Assembly: GCA_964247055.1 (NCBI GenBank)
Contig: OZ176059.1
Span: 744,001-808,000, forward strand
Source of the DNA: Paragordius varius
Lineage: Eukaryota; Nematomorpha
Reading direction: 5' to 3'
DNA: 64,000 nt
Below, piece by piece: positions 34,122 to 47,200 of this stretch. Below the pieces are notes generated by a model. It ran no database searches. It worked only from the letters and a program-made list of their open reading frames with translations, and was not told where the DNA came from. The position numbers and the translations under genes are program-made. Numbering within the stretch: the first letter of the stretch is position 1; every line of letters begins with the position of its first letter.

Positions 34122-34554
34122 TTTGCGTATGTTTCTCGAAAAAATTAAGATTAGAACCAGTACCGTTTTATGCTTCGATTACCGGTTCCAAGTCATTTTT
34201 TGACTCTCCAATTTCGATTTCACACAATTTTTTTAGAAAAAAGACCGTTTATCTAATGATTCCGGTTTCATTGTTTTTTTAATCAAATATTTCTGGTTTC
34301 CTTCAAATTTTATGAATTTAAGTGTAGCCTAACGTCACAAAAAGATACTTAAAGTTTGTTATATACTGCTTTTTTCGGGAAAAAAATATGATTAAAATGA
34401 AATAGTAAAAAATAATGAAAAAATGTTTATTTTGTATCAACATTTAAAAAACATATTTAATCTAGAAAAATTTTTTTTTATTAAATTTGTTTTTATCATA
34501 ACAAAATGTGTATAATTAGGGAGAAATAACTTTTATTATAATAATAATATTATA

Positions 34555-34760
34555 AAGTAAAAATTAAAATTATACAACCTTTTATTAAACCTTAATTAAT
34601 CATCAATTGCAATAATAAAATATTGTTAATTGCTCATTTTCCATTTCTATTATTTGCAAATTAAAACGATTTATAAAAAAATTAAGTTTAAAAAAGTATA
34701 GCAGTCTTTTGAAGAAATTCTCGTTATGTTTTTACATTTTGTCATTATAGTTTAAGTTTT
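34555..34760. mobile_element. Decayed mariner-like MITE
   Basis: It keeps aagtaaaaattaaaattata at the left and aaaaaagtatagcagtctttt ... tttacattttgtcattatag at the right; the termini are lost. Confidence 0.4.
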
Positions 34761-34907
34761 TGCTATATCTCATTCATAACAAACAACAATATATATGAAT
34801 TACTTATTTGTATATTAAAAATACTGTCATTGCTACACGCTTAAAATATATAAAATTAATTTGTTAGTTTAAGTTTATAGCAATCGTATAATGGCGTGTG
34901 ATACATA

Positions 34908-35700
34908 TATGCACACTGCTTCCGAAATCCAGGGCTATAAAATATCCTGATGAATTATATATATTCTGTCAGAAAAACAGAATTCTCGTGGTGCATTTGG
35001 TTTTAAGACTTACGAGTGATATTTTTGTTGTTTGCTTATATCTTAAAATCGCAAAATTAGCGCTTATTATGTTTGATAAAAAAATTTTGGTAAAGGCTCT
35101 GATGCTAAATATTTCTATCACGTCACAATTTTGATTAAAATCTTTTTAAATTTTTATTAAATATAAATTGTTTTTTTTACAAATCCCAAATCAATAGTGT
35201 TAGAAATGTTCAGATCAAATATAGAAAAGTGTTTCATAATTTGTAAAAATATACCGTATCCACTATGCTTCAAAATATCAAAACTCTCTTCACCAAAATT
35301 TGGCTCTAAATCAAATTTTTAGAGTATTCATTTTTTCCTAAAAAACATTTTTGATGTCAAATGGCATATTTTTCAAATGTTTATCATGCAATTTCGGTTT
35401 CGCCTTCATTTTGAGAGACTGAGACTTTCGGAGCACACATCTAAAGTTCATTATATAAAAATATAGTTTTGTTTTTCATTAATCTTAATGATATTTTTTG
35501 GAATGAAACATTCAGCTTTCACCAAAAATTTATATTATAAAATATGCGCAAAGAATATATTTTCTTATATGGAGCAGTAACCACAAAAGTATAAATAACT
35601 ATATTTAAGGGCCAATACCAAAAGCGCCATGATAATCCTTATACATTTTTTATCAGAATATTTATATTTGTGAGAATTTTTTGTGGAACTGTTTATAAAT
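34908..35700. repeat. Dispersed repeat Q, copy 1
   Basis: It shares several blocks in the same order with 40384-41590: gcactg..tccaaaatc-like start, aatatcctgatga, tgctaaatatttctatcac, gggactttcggagc-like text and a closing gccatgataatcct. It carries no coding potential. Related tips occur near 8285, 35930 and 57065. Confidence 0.5.
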
Positions 35701-37886
35701 TTTGAATTTATGGTCAGAACGTAACTGAAAGGCTAAAATTTTTTGAATTTAACCATATACAATTCCAAAATATTAAATTGAGTGTGTTAAAAGTTTGCAT
35801 CTCTATTACTTATTTTGCAAACCAAAATGCGTTATATTTGAATAAACAAGGTGAAAAATATGATTTTTAATTTTTGCACTGCAATAACAAAAATGTCAAA
35901 AGGCTATATTATAAGAACAAACTACGCAGTGCGCCCAAAAATATCCTGATCAAATATATTCTGATAAAAAGATTCACATGGTACTGGTTTTTTGACTTTC
36001 GCATTTCCAAAACTTACTATCACCCCATGGTTTCTCCATCTCAAAAAATTTCAAAATTTCATTATGCATAATAAAAACTTTAGGTGAATGCGAAATGCTC
36101 ATTGTAAAAAAACTATTAAATAATAAGCTTTTAAAAAGCAAAATGACATCTTTATTTAACTAAATTTTTGGATGAAAATATTAATAAATTTATTAAAATC
36201 AAATTTGAGAGAAATTTATCGTCAGGCTAATAAAAGAAACTAAAAATAAATATAAGTTTCAAAAGTATTATAGTTTTAGCGCTCCTATAATCGGATAGTT
36301 TTCTTTGAAAACGTAAAAAGACGACTTTAAATCAATTTGAGGCGATAGAAACCTTCAACAGCATAAAGTTTTTTGGAATATATGTTTTTTATTTTCTTTA
36401 AATGTTAGACCGTTTTCATACTGATTCCAAAATACCATAAAATATACCTCACAACATAAAAATTTAAATTTTAAGAAAGTATCCTTTTTTCTAAATTTAT
36501 CTTGATGTAATCTAACATGCATCGAAATTCATTATCTCCCAATCTCGGTGCATTTGTTTGTTTTGTAAAAACAAGCTTGTTTAAATTTGAAATATAAATA
36601 AAAATTATTGTTTAAAATTATAAATTGGTTACATTTTGACTGCAAATCTACGTTAGTTAATTTTAAATCAGCTCTTTTCACCTTTAATTGTCCAAACATT
36701 AAATAGGCAATTGAGACTCAAAAATTTATCGTATTGTCCATTTTTATATTTTGGTATAGCAATCATTTTGTTATGAATTCTAACAAAACTTATGATTTCC
36801 GTGTACAATATGGAATCATCTATAATTAATTGGCATTTATGAGTGTTATTTACTATACGGTGGCTACGATGTCTATTAAGTATAAAACTGGGTAAAAATA
36901 TTAAAAAAACAAGTTATTTAAATTTTTTGCAAAATCATAAATGTTTCTTATGGTTCAAATCCAAATCGATACGTTTTATTTTTAATATATATATGATAAA
37001 TATAATTATTATCAAAGTTTTTATTGAAGGAGCCTTGAAGGACAAATAAAAACCTACAAACTCGCTCTTTGGCGGAAATTGAACCAAATGAAATTATACG
37101 GTAGTATTATAATATCAAATTTTTTTAGCAAGGATAGCAGATGTAGGGTTTATTTATTATATTTATATATAAGTTCATTCAGAAAACTTCTATCGCCGTA
37201 TTTTTAATTCAGGAGTTTTAATACTTTAAAGCCGGGATAAAATATTGAGTGGCCCCATATCTAATAATTAACCTTTTTTAATGAAAAAACTAAAACTGCA
37301 GTTTTTATATCATCTATATTAAATTTACAACTTACTTTACACTATTAAGCGATTTCGAGCACCTGGTTTAACGGTTAAATCATTGTTTAAACGCGTTATT
37401 GGGTAAAATTTTTGATATTATATATGATAGTTTGAGTGAAGGTTAAAATCATTTACCGAATAACCACAATTCTCTAGGGCTCACATTCACGTCATAGTAC
37501 GACGATAGTCTAAGGACATCAAATATAAGGCCCTGATAAATATTATGGCGTGGTTATGTATAAATCTTATTGTTAAATTAATTTAACAAGATAGTTTGAA
37601 AGCAGTCGCCTGACCATATATGATAAAGGGAACTCATGTTTAATTGATGAATATCAAAAAGCCCTTTTTGGGGAATGATCATTTTGAAAACAAATAAGTT
37701 TGCTCTTAAATTATGTGTCAAATTCATAAATTAGCCTTTTATCAGTTATAAAATGTTCGTATTATACAGTCTGTTAATGTTTCAGTATAATAGTGTTGAT
37801 ATTTTATACATTGGATAAACAATTACCGTAAATAGTTAATGACCAAAACGTAGAGTCGTTTATTAATTGTGTGTCTTATCTAAAGG
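35701..37886. other. AT-rich spacer
   Basis: Fragments of repeat Q occur at about 35925-36010 (gcagtgcgcccaaaaatatc). Beyond that, nothing is recognisable until the TATA box of the next gene. Confidence 0.35.
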
Positions 37887-37894
37887 TATAAAAG
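37887..37894 (+). promoter_or_regulatory. TATA box
   Basis: TATAAAAG sits 80-87 bp before the ATG at 37974. A start of transcription about 30 bp downstream would exclude the upstream ATG at 37896, which decides the start codon below. Confidence 0.6.
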
Positions 37895-37973
37895 GATGGA
37901 CCTATTTAAAATAACATTTTTTGTCATTTTTCACCAAAATCTTCTTAAACAATATTACCATCATCGTTCTCCA

Positions 37974-38666
37974 ATGAAAAATAGATCAGTTGTAATAACA
38001 GTAGCTTTCATTTGTTCAGTTCTTGTATTGAACGGATGCCATGCAAATTTATTAGGTTTTACCGGACGTCCCGGAACACGTGCCGTTGTGCCTGTCTATG
38101 GCGGAGATGTTGGCTTCAGTAATGGGAATGATGGTGGCGGTGGCGGAAACAATGGCGGTGGAGATGATGGCGGTGCAGACCAGGGCGATAGCGATATTGG
38201 TGGAGATGGGGGCGGAGATGTTGTCATAACCCGCTCTGGTCCTATCGATAATGGTGGCGGTGATAACGGTAATGGAGGAGGCTCGTGTGACGTTAATATC
38301 ATTTCCTACCTTGATGTCCAGGTCGTGTCCAAATTGACGCGTTTAGTTAGTGTTTTACAACGCGTGTCCGTGGATGTTAGATCGCTCGTGCAAGTCATTG
38401 TCGTGGATGGCGGTGGAAATGGTGGTGATGACGACAACGATGATTGCGGCGGACCTCGAACCACTCGGCGGGTAACGGTCCGGCCCCCACGGACCACGAG
38501 GAGACCAACAGTGACACCTAGAACGAGAAGAACGACACGGCGCAGATATCCAACTCCCCCTATTTATGTGCGTACAACAAGGCGTCCTCCACCCATTACC
38601 ACTCGACGTACGCCAATTACTGAGCCAACTCCCCCATTGACGGATTCACCATACATACCGTATTAG
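37974..38666 (+). CDS. Secreted Gly/Asp-rich, Thr-Arg-rich low-complexity protein
   Basis: A single exon of 230 residues. ATG 37974 opens a good signal peptide (MKNRSVVITV followed by AFICSVLVLNGCHA, likely cleaved after Ala). Next come a ~70-residue Gly/Asp/Asn-rich acidic stretch, a hydrophobic, heptad-like core (about residues 103-145: NIISYLDVQVVSKLTRLVSV ...), another GGN/DDD-rich acidic patch, then about 75 residues rich in TTRR, RPP and TPR with strong positive charge. The opposite charges of the two halves would allow self-association. The sequence is locally GC-richer than its surroundings. I do not recognise a family; possibilities include a glue, silk-like, cuticular or saliva protein. 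The frame extends upstream to ATG 37896, but that lacks a signal peptide and lies only 2 bp from the TATA box. Confidence 0.75.
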   Translation: MKNRSVVITVAFICSVLVLNGCHANLLGFTGRPGTRAVVPVYGGDVGFSNGNDGGGGGNNGGGDDGGADQGDSDIGGDGGGDVVITRSGPIDNGGGDNGNGGGSCDVNIISYLDVQVVSKLTRLVSVLQRVSVDVRSLVQVIVVDGGGNGGDDDNDDCGGPRTTRRVTVRPPRTTRRPTVTPRTRRTTRRRYPTPPIYVRTTRRPPPITTRRTPITEPTPPLTDSPYIPY

Positions 38667-38707
38667 GGTATATATATGTAAAACATGCATACAAACACAT
38701 TTTGGCC

Positions 38708-38713
38708 AATAAA
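38708..38713 (+). terminator. Polyadenylation signal AATAAA
   Basis: 42 nt after the TAG of the secreted-protein gene. Confidence 0.6.
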
Positions 38714-39427
38714 TAATTTGTCATCAATGCATGATTCAACAAACATTAACTTTTTGTACATGCAATAAACAACTATTGGTAAAATATTTGTATCGTTTAC
38801 TTGTATTCCATATACATACTTTACAATGTAGTTTTAGCATGTGCAATTTAAATTTGTATCTTTATTTAACCATTATAGTTATATTATTATATTACATATT
38901 TTGCACTAGTAATTATATATTGGAAGTAATAGTTATATTATTATATTACATAATTTCCATTAGTAATATATATATATATATATATATAAATATAATATAT
39001 ATTAGTAACTAATAAATTCCGTTCTTTAGTTCCAGTTATGATTTGAAGTTATATACTTTTGCCTAAATGATAATTAACGCTAAACGATAAGTTGCCATTA
39101 GATCATCTCATGTTGCAATGAGCCCGTGTAAAGTACAGATATTACACATAAATGAGTCTCAATAAAAATGCTTATTTTTCTGGAAAAACACCTTTTAATT
39201 TGCTGTTATTAAGCTTGATTTTGTTTATTGATTATCCAATTAAATTGATTTTAGTTATAAAAAGTAAATCACAAGAGTGACGCTAACTTGCATCACAAAG
39301 TTTTCTTAACAACATAAATAAGTTAATAATTTTAGAGCTTAGGTAATTAAATTTCGATTTTTTAGATGCCTACAAACTTTACGAAACTCTAAAAAAGTTT
39401 TTGTATTATTCTTTATTTATGGAGTCT
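38714..39427. other. AT-rich spacer
   Basis: Contains a TA run near 38968-38990 and nothing else recognisable. Confidence 0.35.
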
Positions 39428-39713
39428 CTATAGACCGCGGGCAGCATGCGACCCTCCGATGTATGCGGCCCGCCAAAACATAAATCGCTAAAAAATTAGA
39501 TAATTTGCAAAAATATGCTCATAAAATCTTAGTAAAATTGATATTTTTTTAAAAAAATTAAATTGGCAACGCGCTAGCAAAAATTGATGAAATAAATACC
39601 AATTATATTGTTTTTCCATTTTTTACAGCCTTATGTCTGAAATCTAATAAATTATTTAATGCCCATATATATTCCAAATGCGGCCCGCGACCTATTTGCG
39701 TTGGACAACCCTG
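39428..39713. mobile_element. hAT-type MITE, copy 4
   Basis: It holds gcggcccgccaaaacataaa near the left and aaatgcggcccgcgacc then gttggacaaccctg at the right, as in the 61.7-kb copy. The left boundary is approximate and no target duplication is clear. Confidence 0.5.
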
Positions 39714-40383
39714 CTTTTTATAAATAACTCAGCACTAGCCAGCCATATTCTTTATATATGCATGATTTCATTTTATATTGATTTCAGTATATATCTATTT
39801 TAAAGCAAAACCTACATTTAAAATTCAATTTTTTATCTTAAAAACTTTGGATGAATGAACCATAACGTGGATTTCAAAAATAATTTAAAAATTTTCCACT
39901 AAAGGTGAACTAAGAATCTAATGTATTGTCATGTTTTTATCAGGACTTGGTGTACGACTTAATACCCTAATACGTTGCATTTGGAGGTAAGGTAAAAATG
40001 TTATTTAGAAAAAATTATGCCATATAAAAATAAAAGATTAAAAAAATTGATTGAAAAATAAACAAAATAAAAAATAGGCATTTTTCGCATACACATTCAG
40101 CTAACGCAAAACTATATAAAAATTTGAAATGTTGAAGCATAAAACAATCCCAAAAATCTTTTGCTAAACTTGTAACTACAGACTTTATATAAAGAGTTTC
40201 GTAATTTTACTTCCATGTTTTATGCAAATTCTTTAAACTATTACAATATTTTCCTCTGGGTAGTTTTTATAAAAGATAGAAAGATAGTATATGGATTTGG
40301 AGACGCAGTTCATATTAATCAACCTTAGTATGTTAATAAAATTTCAAATTCCAATAATGTTAGCGTTATTCATTTTATTGTAT
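39714..40383. other. AT-rich spacer
   Basis: Nothing recognised. Confidence 0.3.
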
Positions 40384-41590
40384 TGCACTGCGTCCAAAAT
40401 CAGGGGGTATAAAAAATATCCTGATGATACATATATGGGAAAATGTATCAGGGTTATCATGGTGCTTTTAATTATGGCCCTTACTAGTGAATTAAAAAAG
40501 CTATTTACACTTTTGTGGTGACTGGTCCATTCAAGAAAATGTCAAAACTCTCACATTTTATTAAATAAAATTTTTTTGGTTAAAAATGCGTCATTCCAAA
40601 AAATATCACTAAAATATATCATAAACTTATATAAAGGAAAACAAATATTTATAAAAAGTTTAATGTTTATAGTGGTCCAAAATTTTTTCGCTCTTCTAAA
40701 ATGGCAAACGTAAAGATGCCGAGATTGCGTAAAAAAATTTAAATATATACTAAATTTTGACATCAAAAAAGTATTTTCCAAATAATGGACATTTTGTTCA
40801 AAAAATTTAATTTTATGCAAGTTTTGTTAAAGCGTGCTTCATACTATTTTGAGGATGGATGGAAATGATATTTAAACTCTTTAAGGTATTGTAAAAACAC
40901 GTTTATTATATGACTCGATGATGCTGAACATTTCTATCACCTCAGAATTTTAAAATTTCGTTTACTTCTAGATCTTGGTGAATTTTTATGGATACAATTT
41001 CTAGTTTACATAATTTTGTAGAGGAATAATTATTTTAATCATAATTTTGAGGTGATAGTTCAGCACGAATGTCCTTTTATCATTATCTTAAAACGTTTTT
41101 TTACCGTTTCTGTCATGCCTTAATATATCCTGAAGTACGCTGCAGCATTTAGCTAAAAATTAAATTTTTAATTAAGGATGCTTTTTTAAAAAAAATATTT
41201 TTAGTTGATATCAGAATTTAGCACATATTTAAAATTTTTATTGAACAATGTGGACATTTTTAGCTTATTTTAGACTAGCCCATCGAGGTCAAAAATTTGG
41301 GACTTTCGGAGCGTACATCTAAAAATTAAAATTTATATAAATTTATTGGTTCCCATTTAAGTTAATGATATATTGTTATATTTTGAATGGAGCATAGTTT
41401 TTAACAAAAAAAATTATTAAAAAAGTGAACGATTTTCGCCATTTTTCATGGAGCCAAAAAAGTGTAAATAGCTCTCTAAAATCACCCTAGGGGCCAAAAT
41501 TAACATCATGATAATCCTGATACGTTTCTATCAGATTTATATTATATTTCATTATGGTATTATTTTGCGCACACTACGTTATCGTTTAAA
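40384..41590. repeat. Dispersed repeat Q, copy 2 (about 1.2 kb)
   Basis: It begins gcactgcgtccaaaatcagg and ends tattttgcgcacactacg, which look like weak inverted ends. Inner blocks match copy 1. It is probably a non-autonomous DNA element, class unknown. Confidence 0.5.
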
Positions 41591-43879
41591 TTATAAGTCA
41601 ATACACGAACTATTTTATTTATTTTTTAATTTTTTTTATAAAATATAAGGTATAAAAACAAAACAGAAGTCAAACGGTTCCGGTTCCCCCAATCATATTT
41701 TAAGAAAAATATTATTTTTAAATGAAATCACTTTAAATAACTGATTGTCGTTGAAATATTTCCTTAGTTACTAAAACGGATAAAACATAATAGTTTTTTG
41801 GAAATATTATATTATAAAATCTCTTTTTTGTTTGAGTTGACCGGTTTCGCACCATGTAAGTAAATTAAAAAAATATCAAGTCAATATCTTTCAAAAACAG
41901 GTGTGGCTGCTTTTTAAATGGGAAAGTTTGATTAACATGTTGAAAGAAACAAGCCTTTTTTATATTGCATTTTTTTATTAATAATCAATTATTAAGCAAA
42001 AAATTCAAATAATTATTATGGTTTGGAATTAGTGCCTGTGATTTACATAATATAAGAAAACAATACCAAAATAAATCTTTTTTTACAAAATGCGAATTCT
42101 TTTTGTTAACAACATCAGAATTTATAAATGCTTTTTATAAATTAGAGGATAAATAAAAGATCATATATGTTGTGGTTTTATTTTTAACGGCATACGCATA
42201 CACTTAATACGGTCATCATTTCAAACAGTCCTTTTTATTCTACAATAAGCCACGTTTAAAAATATTTTTGCTGCAAATTTATATTGTAAAATTAAAGTCT
42301 GATAATCGCAAAAGAAATCTATAATCAAAACGGACAAGTGCGAAATATTTTGCTAGTCATAAAATTGAAAAACTATGAGTTCGTCACCACATTTATATTT
42401 CCAACAGCTCTTAACTCTAATTTTAGATAAATTAAAATATTTCAGATTAGGGGGGTGTGGGTAAAATAGGGTTGTCCAAATATTTTATGTGCGGCCCGCG
42501 AAAATTTGCTTATAAACTCTTACGAAAATTAATATTTTTTAAACATTTCCTAAATTAATCTATCCAATTGGCAGGAACTATAAAAAATTGCTTGTGTTTG
42601 TATTTACAATCTTATGTGTGAAATCTAATAAATTAATTAAAAATGCCCATATTTATTTCGAATGCGGCACTAGATATTTTGAGTCGAAATTGCAGCCAGC
42701 AAAGCCGTTTGGACATCCCTGGTGTAAAGCATAAATCGTATTATTGTAAAAAAACAAATAAATGCCTAATAATGCCTGATTCCATATTACATTATGCAAT
42801 GTTAGAATAAACCACGCTTATGAATTTATTGGATACTGTTTATTATCCCAGTTAATCATAATTAAATTAACTCAGCTGTTCCAGAAGCATGCTTTATGGC
42901 CCAATTCATAATTTTGGTTAAATGATAATCAACTTTTGTAGTTTTGATTATTTTGGAAAAGTTTTCTTTTCTAATATTAGTGCAAATAATTATAAAAATT
43001 ATCTAAAAACGTTTTTGTAATATGGTTGAAAAATTTAAGCAAAATATATTTTCAGTGATTAATATAATTTTTATTTCGTTGCGGTTTTTCACAATTTTAG
43101 CCAGCTTTCATATATATTATTGTTAAAACAACAAAAGAAAGTTTTCCCTGTAGCTAATTTAATTAAATTAAAATATATTATCATTATGCAAAATGATAGG
43201 ACAACTATTGTGGTATTCCAATGCATTTGTATTATAAAGAATTGAAACGTTATTTTATCTATTTGAAAACTAATAGCATAGGGATGAATTTATCATATAT
43301 GGAAATGTAATTTATGCATATGCATATCTTAGCTATTAACACCTAATTTAAATAATCTAAAATCTATTTATATGTCAAAATTAAACTCATATTCTATTTA
43401 ATGAATTATATATTAGCAACAATATTGTAATATTATCAAATAAAAAATAATAGTATGATGTTAATTAATATAATTAATCTTTTGGACCTTATATATTTAA
43501 ATTATTTATTTAAATTTATAATAGGTTAAAATACAATCTATTACATAACATTAGTAATATAAATACCTAAGAAGCAAGCTTGTTATAAAAATCCAAGTAA
43601 CAATTTTGTCTACCTTAGCCCTGTCAATTATTGATTAATGTTTTCCAATCATTGTGGAATGAATGTGTTTGCCAAAATAGACATTATATTAACGGTGTCT
43701 GATATCTTCAAAATCTGGAATCCATTTCTATTCACATCCCCAAATAATTTTTTCTCTATTAAAATTTAATCTTATGTAATGGAATTGAATTTATTAAAAT
43801 AAAAAACTTAGGGAATTTTAAAATAATCTAAGTTGCAATATAATAATACTTGGCCGAAACCATATTATTCGATTGAAAT
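41591..43879. other. Upstream region of Lmx1
   Basis: It contains a hAT-type MITE (42468-42721) and otherwise AT-rich DNA. No TATA box or further 5' exon could be supported. Confidence 0.35.
42468..42721. mobile_element. hAT-type MITE, copy 5
   Basis: gggttgtccaaatattttat ... gtgcggcccgcgaaaatttg ... gccgtttggacatccctg. The ends are inverted relatives; the duplication is not exact. Confidence 0.5.
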
Positions 43880-44202
43880 ATGAATTGCAAGGGTTGTCAT
43901 AATCCCATATTAGATAAATATTACTGTTCATTCCGAAAAAAGAAACTATTCAACAACTATATCGATTCCGATAAACATAAAATGATAAATATGGATCAAA
44001 TTGATTGTTTGAAAGATCAGACGATAATAAAATCAAGTGGTTCACGTGATCAAAATTATTATTCGGAAGCAGACGATCGATTGACCAATCAAACTTCCGT
44101 TTATCATGAAACATGTTTAATATGTATTGAATGTAAAACACTATTAACTGGAAAATGTTATATTCGAAATGAATCACTATTCTGTCGAAAAGATTATTAT
44201 AG
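43880..44202 (+). CDS. Lmx1: Lmx1 exon 1 (LIM1)
   Basis: ATG followed at once by the first zinc pair. About 50 extra polar residues ([16 protein letters not shown] ...) lie between the first cysteine pair and the HxxC pair. The donor is TATTATAG|GTATGA, phase 2. Confidence 0.8.
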
Positions 44203-47200
44203 GTATGAATCATATTTTTATAATTTATATTGAAATATTGATCCTAACCTTAATATAGTGTTATTATTGATTGTTAATTTAATTTTAACCACCTCAGGAT
44301 TTGGCTAAGATAATTTTAAAATTGAGCAGAACATTTATCGTGTCCCATCCCAATGCCTACTGTATCTTTCACTGTTTAACCAAATTAATATTTATTTAAG
44401 ATCGAATGAAAAGCCAAATATAATTTAAGCGAGAATATTATAAACTTTGAAGATATATGCCAATTGTCGCCCCTTCAACCCTCACATATATCTTATGTTT
44501 AGTAATATAGAGTTGTGATAAAGAATATTTTGTGATATTCCTCAAACAAACCTCAGAATAATCTAATGGATTAATCAGTTATTTAATCGAGAGTATAAAC
44601 TCATATTTTGTTTTAATATGATTATAATTATTTAAATACTCCAGCAGCCTTTATGTTATTGAGTTGAAAATAGACTTTTCGAGATTATAATATTGAACTG
44701 CTTAAATGCTAATTATATATGATAAAAGTTCCCTATTTTTCATTCATGTTTTTCTAAGTTTTGCCGGGATTTAATTTTAAGGCATTATGTTTAAATAGTA
44801 TTGGACCATTTTAGCTATTTTATAGATACCTTGTCCTTTAGAATTCAATTTTTGGGTTATAAATGAGTTTAGGTCATATTCGAGAAAATTTAATAGTTGG
44901 CAAAGATAATAATAGTGAATTTATTTTTTATAAATATATTAATTAAGTACATTCATTTTTATTAGTACTTAAATAATATTCATTCTTTTGGTAGAATTTG
45001 TGTGAAAAAAATCACTTTGGCGATTCCTTTTGTTTTAAATACTAATTTAAATTTAGGCTTAGGTAAATCATATTTTATTTAATATAAAAAAATTCAACAA
45101 TCTTTGCAAAAAATATACTTAAAACCATATTTATGTTTAGTCACGTTTATGAGGACTTCCATTCATTAATCGTTTTTCGTAATAAAGGCCATTTTATCAA
45201 AACATTATTAAAGCAAAGTTCCCGCCTAACTCCTTGTTTAAAGCTTCCTGTTTTTGAATCATTGAAATGTACACTATTAATGGTTAAAATATGTTAATTT
45301 ATACACAAATTCGAAAAAAATGGTTCTACCTAATTGAAAATTAATTGTCTTGTGGTTTATGCAGTTACTAACATACTCATCTTTATTATAAATCTCATTT
45401 TTATTATTTATTAATTAAATTTTTATTTATATATGAAAATTATATAACGGTTAATAATAACTGAATTGTGTATCTATCCATTTATCAATGTTATGTAGGA
45501 ACGCTTCATTTTTTAACATTTTTATCTTATCTACCACGATATAATTTTTTTACATTTTCTAAAATCCAATTTTAACTTATTAGTGGTTTTTATCAATTTT
45601 TTTATATTTATTAATAATTTGTAAGAGTCTAATATAAAATATGAATATTTTTATTGTAAGATATATATATCATGGCACTCTAGTAAAAAAGACGCTATTT
45701 TATTGCCATTTCATCTTTAGAGTTAAATCAAATTTTTTATCGCAATAATGCTAAATAAAAAATACATTAATATGGGAAAAATTTATATATTATTCTAAGA
45801 AAAATGAAAATTTAATAGCAAATAAATTTATTAACATTATAAAAATTATACAGATATGTTTTATACACATAACAAAAATTAATTATTGTAAAATGATAAA
45901 ATTAATATTGATTGACATATAGTCGTTGTAATTTGATTGATTGATTGTATGAACTTACTAATGACATATAAAAAGAAAACATGATTTTACTTAAGGAGCG
46001 TTGTTGTGCCTATTTTTAAATTTTTTTACTGATATATTTATTAGGTAGACCTGGTTAGTTATTTATCTTACATCGTTTTAAAACACTATATATCTTAATT
46101 TTAGCTTTTTAATTAATTTGATGCATAAATTGTTATATCAACAACTAAATCAGGATTATAGTTTTAAGAGGAGAAATATGGCTTTACATGTTAGGTAATT
46201 TGTGCTTTATAATTGATTAATCTTCATTTCAATATAACTTTTAAGACTTAAGTTAATGACCAAGGTTATTTATGTATAGGTGTTCACTTATGTTCTGGCT
46301 AAAACACACAAATGCTTTCTGATTATGATTTAATATATAAATGAACGCGCAACCTGTCTGGAATCGAAATATCCAAAACTAATTTAATTATAGGTGTAAA
46401 ATATGCTATGAAATTTTAAATAAAACAGATAATATGGTCATTTCTGTTATTTAACTTTTTTGATTTGAAGAAATCTGTATAGGACGGGACCAAAAAATCC
46501 GAAAATCTACACCCATTTAACTCCGAAAAATCGTTGTTTGAGACAACTTTTTCTGGACCCATCTAGCTTTAATAATTTATATTAATTATTTTTTAAAATT
46601 GCCCATGCACTCGGCCCATTTTTTTAAAATTAGCTCCTTTATAAACCAATTTCCCTAAAAAAAATCTAGTCCCCAAAATTTTTTTCATAGCTATAAGATT
46701 ATATAAAATATAACGGGTTCAGGTAATCCCCGTATCAATGCAAAAATTATTTAAAGCATTTTTATCAGACGGGTAGGGCACTACTCGCCTTGTAATGCGC
46801 CACTATAAAAATATGTGTTAAGGCTATTTTAAAAAAACTTATATACCATTTAAGCCTAAAATTCACCCTTGAACATTCAAATTCACCCTTGCACAATTCG
46901 CACTTGAACAATTCATATTATCCTTAAACAATCAATCGAATTCCCCCTAAAAATAAATTATGAGTTTTCGAGGTAATATATCTCACCAATAATATGAATT
47001 ATTACTTTATAGCATATCTTATTTATTTAGTATTGTGTAAATTAACAAAATTTACTTTTTAAAAATATATAATATGTAATTTTTAATATTCATTTACAGA
47101 TAATTTATTTTAGGGTGAATATTAATTGTTCAAATGTAAATTTGAATTGTTTGAGGTAAATGAATTGTTCAAGGGTAATATGGATTGTTCAATAGATTTC

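Noticed and set aside
37896-37973. Upstream ATG giving 26 extra residues to the secreted protein
   Set aside because: It lies 2 bp from the TATA box, before any plausible transcription start, and would bury the signal peptide.
38096-38497. Minus-strand proline-rich frames in the secreted-protein gene
   Set aside because: They are mirror images of Gly/Asp-rich coding sequence; the plus frame has the signal peptide, TATA box and poly(A) signal.
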